DNA of 64,000 nt, taken from contig NZ_JBLLVA010000006.1 in NCBI RefSeq assembly GCF_047739745.1, forward strand, positions 62,001-126,000. The letters run 5' to 3'. Source of the stretch: Pseudaminobacter sp047739745. Lineage in GTDB: Bacteria; Pseudomonadota; Alphaproteobacteria; Rhizobiales; Rhizobiaceae. The position numbers were made by a program, and so were the translations under genes. Shown here one piece after another: positions 35,547 through 42,928 of the stretch. The notes below the pieces were generated by a model. It did not search any database, was not told where the DNA came from, and worked only from the letters and a program-made list of their open reading frames with translations. Position 1 is the first letter of the stretch; each line of letters starts with the position of its first letter.

Positions 35547-37613
35547 ATGAGCCTCAGGATTGCAATCGACACCGGCGGGACCTTTACCGATGTGGTGGCC
35601 ATCAATCAGGAGACCGGGGCGACGACCGCGATCAAGACTCCGTCGACGCCCAGCGACCCCTCGGTCGGGCTGCTCGACGGCGTGCGCAAGGTTTTCGATA
35701 AAGTCGGCGGACATCCGAAGGATCTCGCCATGCTGCTGCACGGTTCGACGGTCGCGACCAATGCGGTGCTCGAGCACAAGTTCGACGGCCTCGGCCTGCT
35801 GGTCACCCGCGGCTTCCGGCATCTGATCGAGATTGCACGGCAGTCGGTTCCCGATGGCTACGGCAATTCCTTCTTCTGGGTGAAGCCGCCGCGACTGGTG
35901 CCCCTCGACCTGGTTCGTGAGGTGCCGGGCCGACTGAAGTTCGACGGCAGCGAGATCGAACCGATCGACGAGGAAGCCACTTTGAAGGCCGTTGGTGAAC
36001 TGGTCGAGGACGGCGTGCGGTGCATTGGCGTGTGCCTGCTGCATGCCTACGCCAACGGTGAGCACGAGCGCCGTATCGGCGAACTGATCGAGAAGCGCTT
36101 TCCCGGTGTGTTCGTCTCGCTCTCGTCGGTGGTGCTGCCGGAATATCGCGAATACGAACGCGCCATGACGACGCTGGTCGACGTGCTCGTCAAACCCTAT
36201 TGCAAGACCTACTTGCAGGATGCAGCCGACAAATTACGCGCGCAGGCCGGCGACATCCCTTTTCTCATCATGCAGTCGAACGGTGGGGTGGTGAAGCACT
36301 CCACTGCCGGCGAGCGTCCGGTGACAATGCTTCTGTCGGGACCAGCGGCGGGAATCCTCGGCGCCATCCACATGGCGAAGCTGGCAGGCTATGACAATAT
36401 CCTGACGAGCGATGTCGGCGGCACCTCGACAGATGTCGCGATCATCGAAAACCAGACTCCGATGTACACCTCGGACTCCATGGTCGAACATTATCCGGTC
36501 AAAACCCCGATGCTCGACATCGTCACCGTGGGTTCGGGCGGCGGATCGATCGCCTGGACCGATCCTTATGGGAACCTCAAGGTCGGGCCGCAGAGCGCCG
36601 GTGCTGATCCTGGCCCGGTCTGCTATGGGCGCGGCGGCACGCAGCCGACCGTCACCGACGCCGCCATCGTGCTTGGCCGGCTCCCGGCGACACTGATCGG
36701 TGGCGAAATCAAGCTCGATCTGGCGGCCGCGCAGGCGGCTTACGAGAAGCTCGGCCGCGAGCACAATATGAGCGCCGAGGCTGTTGCCGCCGGCGTGCTG
36801 GAGATCGCGGCGGTCAACCAGGTGTTCGGCATCCGCAAGGTCACGACCTCGCGCGGGCGCGACCCCGGTCGTTACGCAATGGTGGCGTTCGGCGGCGCGG
36901 GCGGCCTTTTTGCCACCGAAGTTGCCGACTTCCTTGGCGTCCGTACGGTCATTTCTCCGCCCGATCCCGGCAATCTCTGTGCACTTGGCCTGCACGTTTC
37001 GGATGTGCGTCGCGACTATATCCGCACCATGGTGCGCAGCCAGTCGGGCGCCGACACTGCCGAAATCGTCGATGTCTGGGCGACGCTGGCCAATGAGGGC
37101 TATGCCGACATCAAGGCGGAGGGCATTCCGGCCGACCGCATTCGCATCGAATATGTTGCCGATGTCCGCTACTTCGGCGAAGGCCACGAGGTCCAGGTCG
37201 CTATTCCCGAGGGGATCACGGGCGCGGCCGCCGTGGCCCACATGTGGAAGGAGTTCCACAAGGTCCACGACCAATCGTTCGGCTTCCACTATGAGGGCAA
37301 GCAGGACGTCGAACTGGTCAATCTGCGCGTGCGTGCGGTGGGGGTCCAGCATCGGCCGACCATCGCGGCTGAAGACATGCGCATCGAACGAGCCAAGCCG
37401 TTTGGTGAACGCAAGGCCTACTGGAAGGACACCGGATGGGTTTCCTGTCCGCTTTATGAGCGCGGTGACCTCGCCCCGGGCCAAACCATCAATGGGCCGG
37501 CCATCATCCAGGAATACGGCTCGACGGTTGTCGTCCCCAGCAGGTGGCACTGCACCGCGGACCGGTTCCGCAATCTGATCCTGGAAACCGTGGGAAAGGA
37601 GCTTCAATCGTGA
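35547..37613 (+). CDS. hyuA: Hydantoinase/oxoprolinase subunit A (ATP-dependent cyclic amide hydrolase)
   Basis: A 688-residue HyuA-type ASKHA-fold protein: RIAIDTGGTFTDVVAINQ is the phosphate-binding loop, LLHGSTVATNAVLEHK, SSVVLPEYREYERAMTTLVD, IMQSNGGVV and LTSDVGGTSTDVAIIENQ complete the nucleotide site. The family uses ATP to open cyclic amides: 5-oxoproline, N-methylhydantoin, caprolactam, or to carboxylate acetone. GGAGG seven bases before ATG at 35547 decides the start; a TTG lies one codon earlier. It pairs with the HyuB gene that overlaps it. In this context it could open an oxidised pyrimidine or hydantoin ring. Confidence 0.92.
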   Translation: MSLRIAIDTGGTFTDVVAINQETGATTAIKTPSTPSDPSVGLLDGVRKVFDKVGGHPKDLAMLLHGSTVATNAVLEHKFDGLGLLVTRGFRHLIEIARQSVPDGYGNSFFWVKPPRLVPLDLVREVPGRLKFDGSEIEPIDEEATLKAVGELVEDGVRCIGVCLLHAYANGEHERRIGELIEKRFPGVFVSLSSVVLPEYREYERAMTTLVDVLVKPYCKTYLQDAADKLRAQAGDIPFLIMQSNGGVVKHSTAGERPVTMLLSGPAAGILGAIHMAKLAGYDNILTSDVGGTSTDVAIIENQTPMYTSDSMVEHYPVKTPMLDIVTVGSGGGSIAWTDPYGNLKVGPQSAGADPGPVCYGRGGTQPTVTDAAIVLGRLPATLIGGEIKLDLAAAQAAYEKLGREHNMSAEAVAAGVLEIAAVNQVFGIRKVTTSRGRDPGRYAMVAFGGAGGLFATEVADFLGVRTVISPPDPGNLCALGLHVSDVRRDYIRTMVRSQSGADTAEIVDVWATLANEGYADIKAEGIPADRIRIEYVADVRYFGEGHEVQVAIPEGITGAAAVAHMWKEFHKVHDQSFGFHYEGKQDVELVNLRVRAVGVQHRPTIAAEDMRIERAKPFGERKAYWKDTGWVSCPLYERGDLAPGQTINGPAIIQEYGSTVVVPSRWHCTADRFRNLILETVGKELQS

Positions 37614-39529
37614 GCATAGATAACAAGCCCACCAAATTGGGGCCGATCGAACTCGAAGTCATACATGGGACGATCCGCGCCGCCGAGCTGGAGATCGAGG
37701 CCGCGGTCGAGCGGACCGCGCGCTCGCCGATGATCCGAGACCAGCACGACTATCGCGTCGCCCTATTCGATGCCAAAGGCCGCAAGCTCACCGGGCGCTC
37801 CTATTCGGCCATCGTCGAGCCGGTCTTCCAGTATTTCGGCGAGGGCGACATTCATCCCGGCGATGTCTTCTTCTGGAACGATCCATACAATTCCTGCGGC
37901 GGTATCGGCCATGTGCCCGATCTATGCACGACCGTGCCCATCTTCCATGGCGAGCGCCTGATCGGCTTCAGTCAGGTCTTCGGTCACCACGACGATATTG
38001 GCGGGTCCGTGCCAGGCAGCCTGCCGGTGCATGCGACTGACAGCTGGATGGAAGGCGTTCTGGTGCCGCCGATCAAGCTCTATGAGCGTGGCGTCCTCAA
38101 CCAGTCCGCGTTCCGCATCATCACTCGAAATTCGCGGCTGGAGGATCACCTTGCAGGCGATCTCGATGCGGAAATCGGCGCGGCCAAGCTCGGCTCGCGG
38201 CGTATCGTGGCCCTTGCGGAACGCTATGGCGTCGAGACGTTGGAAGCCGCCTTCGAACAAATCCTGACCAACGCAGCCGAAATCTTCCGCCGCGAAATCC
38301 TGCCCAAGATCGCGGACGGCGAATATCACTACGAGGACTATATCGAGGCCGACGGCGTCGACGAGCCACGCCTGCATGCTCTGCGCTGCAAAATGACCAA
38401 GACGCCGGACAAGATCGTACTCGATTTTACCGGCACCGATGCCGAGGCGAAGGGTCCGATCAACTGGTCGCTTGACGAAGTCGAGGGTCGCTATTTCCGC
38501 AAGTGGCTTGCGCCGGTTCTGCGTTCGCTAGCCGCATCGCCGGAGCGCGCCGCCGAGATCGATTCCAATGAGGGCGTCCTCGAAGTGATCGAGGTGGTGT
38601 TTCCGCAGAAGGGAACCCTCATCACCCCGACCTTCGGCAAGCCGACCGGCATGCGCTTCTTTCTCATGCTGCGCTCGCTCGGGGTGTTTGCCGCCTGCCT
38701 ATCCAAGGCAACCGGCGGCAAGATGCCCGCCGATCACGAGACGATCCGCATCTGGGGCCTGACTGGCGGTCGCAACACCGAGGACTTCTACCTGTTCCGC
38801 GAAGTGCTGGGCGGCGGCGGACCGGGCCGCCCCTGGGCAGACGGATCGGATGTCGTCCATATCGTGCCAAACTCGCGAAACCTGCCCGCAGAATTCTCCG
38901 AAACCCGTTACCCGATCATGGTCGAGGAACTGGCTCTAAAGACAGATTCGGGTGGTGCCGGCTTTCGTCGCGGTGGCTTTGGCTACGACAAGAAAATCCG
39001 CGCGCTCGAGGAGTGCCGACTGATCTCCAACGCCGACCGCTCGATCCTCGGCTGTTACGGCGTCAATGGCGGCAAAGCCGGACATAGCTATCAGGTGTCC
39101 GTGGTTGACGCAGAAGGCAAGGAGACGATCTATCCAGGGATGTCCGACACGGTGAAGGTGCAGCCCGGTCAGATCGTGCGCGTGGTGACGACCGGCGGCG
39201 GCGGCTGGGGCGATCCGCTCGCCCGTGAGGTCGACAAGGTCCTCTACGACCTTCAATGCGGCCTGATCAGCGAGGAAAGCGCGCGCGAGGATTACGGCGT
39301 TGACGCGGTGCTCAAAGGACGAAAATGGACTCACGACCCCGTCAGGACCGGCGCCTTGCGCGCCAGGCTTGCCGCAGAGCGCGGCATTCCACCCATGTTC
39401 GATCGTGGTGGGGGATTCCGGGGGATGAAGCAGGCCGGCGGCGTGCGCTATCCGCCAAGCTGGACCGATCCCGATCACGGCTGGCAGGCCGTCGGTCAAG
39501 ACCTGGCGCACTCGGCGGCCGCCGAATAG
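37610..39529 (+). CDS. hyuB: Hydantoinase/oxoprolinase subunit B
   Basis: About 640 residues of the HyuB family: RSPMIRDQHDYRVALFD, DVFFWNDPYNSCGGIGHVPD with metal-binding Asp, HHDDIGGSVPGSLPVHATDSW, LDFTGTDAEAKGPINWSLDE and TGGGGWGDP near the C-terminus. It carries the hydrolytic half of the ATP-dependent cyclic-amide hydrolase. The GTG at 37610 overlaps the hyuA stop (GTGA) with GGAG eight bases upstream, so the subunits are made in step. The His and Asp ligands seem intact. Confidence 0.92.
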   Translation: MSIDNKPTKLGPIELEVIHGTIRAAELEIEAAVERTARSPMIRDQHDYRVALFDAKGRKLTGRSYSAIVEPVFQYFGEGDIHPGDVFFWNDPYNSCGGIGHVPDLCTTVPIFHGERLIGFSQVFGHHDDIGGSVPGSLPVHATDSWMEGVLVPPIKLYERGVLNQSAFRIITRNSRLEDHLAGDLDAEIGAAKLGSRRIVALAERYGVETLEAAFEQILTNAAEIFRREILPKIADGEYHYEDYIEADGVDEPRLHALRCKMTKTPDKIVLDFTGTDAEAKGPINWSLDEVEGRYFRKWLAPVLRSLAASPERAAEIDSNEGVLEVIEVVFPQKGTLITPTFGKPTGMRFFLMLRSLGVFAACLSKATGGKMPADHETIRIWGLTGGRNTEDFYLFREVLGGGGPGRPWADGSDVVHIVPNSRNLPAEFSETRYPIMVEELALKTDSGGAGFRRGGFGYDKKIRALEECRLISNADRSILGCYGVNGGKAGHSYQVSVVDAEGKETIYPGMSDTVKVQPGQIVRVVTTGGGGWGDPLAREVDKVLYDLQCGLISEESAREDYGVDAVLKGRKWTHDPVRTGALRARLAAERGIPPMFDRGGGFRGMKQAGGVRYPPSWTDPDHGWQAVGQDLAHSAAAE

Positions 39530-39557
39530 CGACGGCTTTCAGCAGCAGGAGGTGAGC

Positions 39558-40337
39558 GTGGAACATCGTATGTCCCATATGACACAGATGGAGATTGCCG
39601 ACGCTATCGCCGGCAATCGCGCCGTCATCGTGCCGACCGGCGCGACCGAGGCACATGGCCCGCATATGCCGGTGGATACCGACACGCACCAGGCCGAGCA
39701 CATCGCGCTCCTGCTGGCCGACCGCATCGGCGCCCTCGTCGCCCCGCCGGTTGCCTACGGCGTGTCGATGACTTTCGAGCATTTCCCCGGTACCATCTCG
39801 CTGTCCATACCGACCTACCAAACGATGATGTTTGAAATCGGTGCAGCCCTGGTCAGGCAGGGCTTTCACCATGTCATACTGCTGAACGGCAATCGCCCGA
39901 GCGGCACGGCAAACGACCAGGTCGCCCGCTATATGGTCGATCAGCTCGATGCCGATTACGATTTCAAGGTTTCCGCGGTGAGCTATTGGGAACCGGCTGC
40001 CGGCAAGATCCACGCCATGCGCAATTCGGTGGTCGGCGGCATGGGCCATGGCTGCGAGCTGGAGGCGTCGCTTCAACTCGCGACCCGCCCGGAACTCGTC
40101 AAGATGGATCGGCTGGAGGGCGCCAAATATGGACCCGTCGGCTGGGATCTGGTCGCGCCGACCAATCCGACCCGTACCTATATGCGGCGCCCCCGGCCGA
40201 AGGCGGGACATGCGGCGATTTTCGGCGATCCGACCAAGGCGACCGCTGAAATGGGCCGCGCTTCCATCGAGGTCATCGTCGAGGCGCTGGTCGAGACCTT
40301 TACCAATCTCCAGGGTTCTTACGACGAGCGACGCTAG
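39558..40337 (+). CDS. Creatininase-family protein lacking part of the metal site
   Basis: About 259 residues. The first half of the site is preserved: PTGATEAHGPHMPVDTDTH supplies Glu31, His33 and the Asp of the dinuclear centre, and FEHFPGTISL is conserved. The usual NGH-GGN strand-loop, whose His binds metal 1, reads LLNGNRPSGTAND; the His is Asn112. The later GHGCELEASLQL block is present. AGGAGG before a GTG at 39558 sets the start. The family opens cyclic amides or deformylates (creatininase, FAPy deformylase). With an incomplete site it may use one metal or be an accessory. It is the third gene of the hyu operon. Confidence 0.83.
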   Translation: MEHRMSHMTQMEIADAIAGNRAVIVPTGATEAHGPHMPVDTDTHQAEHIALLLADRIGALVAPPVAYGVSMTFEHFPGTISLSIPTYQTMMFEIGAALVRQGFHHVILLNGNRPSGTANDQVARYMVDQLDADYDFKVSAVSYWEPAAGKIHAMRNSVVGGMGHGCELEASLQLATRPELVKMDRLEGAKYGPVGWDLVAPTNPTRTYMRRPRPKAGHAAIFGDPTKATAEMGRASIEVIVEALVETFTNLQGSYDERR

Positions 40338-40386
40338 AGCATCGGACCGAAAAGTGGAATCCGGTTTTCGGATCGATCCGATGCTC
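40337..40386. repeat. Rhizobial palindromic intergenic repeat
   Basis: A 50-bp inverted repeat with outer arms GAGCATCGG and CCGATGCTC and the inner core GAAAAGTGGAATCCGGTTTTC. This resembles a palindromic element widely scattered between genes of rhizobia. It begins at the creatininase stop codon and may also end transcription of the hyu operon. A related partial copy lies at 54569-54604. Confidence 0.65.
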
Positions 40387-40396
40387 AATCAAGAGT

Positions 40397-40438
40397 TAGA
40401 GCGTCCTTTGTGCGCCCGTTTGGACGCACGGCGCTCTA
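40397..40438. terminator. Hairpin between convergent hyu operon and iclR
   Basis: Outer arms TAGAGCG and CGCTCTA enclose an inner GTGCG / CGCAC stem (40410-40429). There is no T-run. It lies directly after the palindromic repeat between two convergent genes and may act as a bidirectional terminator, or be part of the same repeat. Confidence 0.4.
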
Positions 40439-40453
40439 CGTCGTCGTGACGAA

Positions 40454-41335
40454 TTAGGATTGGCCGGGATGCCAGCCCAGTTCAAGCGAGATGGAATGCG
40501 TCATCATCTGCAGCGCCTCGCGCAACGTTTCCAGATGCACTTCATCGCCCGCGAGCTTCTTCAGATAGACGAAGGACACGCAACCCACCGCTGCTCCGCC
40601 CGGCCCGAACACCGGCGCTGCGATGGAGCCGGTAAAATGCTGGACGTCGCCCTCGGTCTGCACGATTCCCTCCCGGCGGATTTCCGCGAGCCGCTGCCGG
40701 ATCGCGTCGGGATCGACGACGGTCCGTGGCGTAAGCTGCTCGAGTGGCTGCGCCAGGTAGGCGTCGACAAATGCTTCGGTTTCGTAGGCGAGCAGTATGA
40801 GCCCCTTCGAGCCGGCGTGAAGCGGAATATGGTAGCCGTATTGCGCCTTGGAAATTTCCTGCACTTGCCGCTTTTCGGCGTGAATGACGACCGAATAGTT
40901 TCCGATCCGCTCCACCACCTGGACGTCGACGCCGCGTATATCCCTCTCATTGGCAAGATAGGAAATCGCCGCGCGCAGCATTTTGTTGTTGGCAAGATAA
41001 GACGAGCCAAGATGCCACATGCGTGGCCCGATCTCGTAACGCGACGTTTCGGCGTTGAACATCAGGAACTGGGCCTTTTCCAGTTTCTTGACCGTGCGAT
41101 GCGCGGTCGCCCAGGGCAGGTTCATCTCGCGCATGACGTCGACGACACGGCACGGATGCGCCGCGATCATGTCCAGAACGGCAAAGGAGCGCTCCAGGCC
41201 CTGCTTTGCCTCGTTCGATGGATTGTCCATGGCTGTCGGTCGCGTAAGCTCAGGAGCGGCCGAAAGGCTGTCAGCCGTCAGGTCATGCTTTTGCGTACGC
41301 CTGCCACGCGGCTTCTTCACTGGAGAATCGGGCAT
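40454..41335 (-). CDS. IclR-family transcriptional regulator
   Basis: A 293-residue regulator. The winged helix-turn-helix covers about residues 48-110 (LERSFAVLDMIAAHPCRVVDVMREMNLPWATAHRTVKKLEKAQFL) and the effector-binding GAF-like domain runs to the end (HAGSKGLILLAY, GCVSFVYLKK). The first 45 residues are a basic, low-complexity extension that the family does not need, so the true start could be an internal Met. It lies between the hyu operon and the divergent amidase gene. Three matching palindromes in its neighbourhood and before the livF operon are its probable targets. Confidence 0.9.
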   Translation of the reverse strand: MPDSPVKKPRGRRTQKHDLTADSLSAAPELTRPTAMDNPSNEAKQGLERSFAVLDMIAAHPCRVVDVMREMNLPWATAHRTVKKLEKAQFLMFNAETSRYEIGPRMWHLGSSYLANNKMLRAAISYLANERDIRGVDVQVVERIGNYSVVIHAEKRQVQEISKAQYGYHIPLHAGSKGLILLAYETEAFVDAYLAQPLEQLTPRTVVDPDAIRQRLAEIRREGIVQTEGDVQHFTGSIAAPVFGPGGAAVGCVSFVYLKKLAGDEVHLETLREALQMMTHSISLELGWHPGQS

Positions 41336-41372
41336 GTGAAAATTTCCATCGTTATCCGAATTCCGAATATCA

Positions 41373-41389
41373 TGTCCATTATTGAGATA
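41373..41389. promoter_or_regulatory. IclR-type operator, copy 3, between iclR and the amidase gene
   Basis: TGTCCATTATTGAGATA matches the reverse complement of the livF-operon site at 14 of 17 positions. The left arm is fully conserved, while the right arm diverges in three adjacent bases. It lies 37 bp from the iclR start and 38 bp from the amidase start. A weaker second match begins near 41353. Autoregulation and control of the amidase gene are inferred. Confidence 0.5.
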
Positions 41390-41427
41390 AAAGCTCGGCT
41401 TCGGCCTTCATAAGCGGGAATGCCAAT

Positions 41428-42846
41428 ATGAGCAGTTCGTTGTGGTCGCTGGATGCCGTGACGGTCGCGGATATGCTGCGTCGAACCGAAGTGACGCCGG
41501 TCGAAGTGCTCGACACTATCGAGGAGCGGGTTGCTGCCATCGATCCGCTGGTGAATGCGCTGCCGACGCGCTGCTTCGAGCGCGCCCGCGCCAAGCTTGC
41601 GAGCGCCAAGGATCTGCAAACCACGCCCCTTGCAGGAATGCCGGTACCGATCAAGGATTCCTACGCGGTAGCCGGTGTTCGCACCACCTACGGCTCGCTT
41701 GCGTTCGAGCACAATGTGCCGGACGAGTCCGATTATCCCGTCGAGGCCATCGAGCTGGCGGGCGGCACCATATTCGCCAAATCCAACACGCCGGAGTTCG
41801 AAGCAGGCGCGAACACCTTCAATGAAGTGTTCGGCCGCACCCTGAACCCCTGGGATACGACGCGTTCGGCCGCGGGCTCCTCTGGCGGCGCGGCAGTTGC
41901 TGTCGCAACCGGCATGGCGCATATGGCGCAAGGGTCGGATTTCGCCTGCTCGCTGCGCTATCCTGCTTCCTTTTGCGGCGTGGTCGGCCTCAGGCCCACT
42001 CCGGGATTGATCCCGCAAGGTCCCTCCCCCATTCCCTGGCAATCATTGTCGGTGATCGGGCCGCTGGCGCGCAATGTCGCCGACACGGGATTGGCCCTCG
42101 CGGCCATGCGCCGCTTCGATCCGCGCGATCCATTGTCACGTCCGTTGGCTGATGAGGATTATGCCGCCGCCGCGCGGCAGCCGCAGGCGCCTCACCGCTT
42201 CGCCTATTCACGCGACCTGGGCGTCGCCTGTGTATCCCCGGAAGTAGGTGCGGTCGTGGAAGCCGCGATAGGCAAGCTGGAGCGGGCGGGTGCCGAAGTC
42301 GCCAATGCCCATCCCGACCTGTCGCGCGCCGACGCCGCCTTTCGACCGCTACGCGCCTTCCAATTCGCGGCAATGCGTGTCGATCTGATAAACAGCCCGC
42401 AGCGCGATCGATTGAAGCCGGAAGTCGTGTGGAACATCGAAGAAGGCTTGCGTCTTACCGCGTGCGACCTCGCGGCGGCCGAACAGGAGCGGGCATACAC
42501 TCGGGCAAGCATGCTGGCATTTCTCGACCGGTACGACTTCCTGATTTCGCCGACCGCGCCGGTCGAGCCCTTTTCAGTCACGGACCGCTACGTGTCTCAC
42601 ATCGGCGAGGCCCAGATGGAAACCTATCTCGACTGGATGATCCTCGGCTATGCGGTGAGCGTGACCGGCTGCCCGGCCATCTCGATCCCCTGCGGCTTCA
42701 GCAAGCATGGTCTGCCGATCGGGCTGCAGATCATCGGGCGGCCTTGTTCCGAGGAGGCGCTGCTGTCCGTCGCCGCCTGGTGCGAGGCAGTACTTGGCGT
42801 CGCTCTTGCCAAGCCGATCGACCCCAAGGACAGCACTGGGTACTGA
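41428..42846 (+). CDS. Amidase-signature family hydrolase
   Basis: A 472-residue amidase. The Ser-cisSer-Lys triad is present: Lys76 (PVPIKDSYAVAG), Ser152 (AAGSSGGAAVAVATGM) and Ser175 (GSDFACSLRYPASFCG). The last motif normally reads GGS before the nucleophile; here it is ACS. Members include GatA-like amidases, allophanate hydrolase, AtzE and arylamidases. Divergent from iclR and 39 bp from its operator, it could hydrolyse the open-chain ureide or amide produced by the hyu-encoded enzyme. A GatA role is excluded by the absence of GatB/C partners. Confidence 0.88.
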   Translation: MSSSLWSLDAVTVADMLRRTEVTPVEVLDTIEERVAAIDPLVNALPTRCFERARAKLASAKDLQTTPLAGMPVPIKDSYAVAGVRTTYGSLAFEHNVPDESDYPVEAIELAGGTIFAKSNTPEFEAGANTFNEVFGRTLNPWDTTRSAAGSSGGAAVAVATGMAHMAQGSDFACSLRYPASFCGVVGLRPTPGLIPQGPSPIPWQSLSVIGPLARNVADTGLALAAMRRFDPRDPLSRPLADEDYAAAARQPQAPHRFAYSRDLGVACVSPEVGAVVEAAIGKLERAGAEVANAHPDLSRADAAFRPLRAFQFAAMRVDLINSPQRDRLKPEVVWNIEEGLRLTACDLAAAEQERAYTRASMLAFLDRYDFLISPTAPVEPFSVTDRYVSHIGEAQMETYLDWMILGYAVSVTGCPAISIPCGFSKHGLPIGLQIIGRPCSEEALLSVAAWCEAVLGVALAKPIDPKDSTGY

Positions 42847-42928
42847 CCACAGGCGCTACGTCGAAAACGGCCGGAAGTTACCCGGCGGCCGCCGAGATGG
42901 AAATTTGCCCTGCCCTCGACAATTTGGG

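Noticed and set aside
27226..40337. Creatinine degradation through N-methylhydantoin as the sole explanation of the amidohydrolase, HyuAB and creatininase-like genes
   Set aside because: It does not account for the molybdoenzyme and malonate genes in the same operon, and the creatininase-like protein has a damaged metal site; kept as an alternative only.
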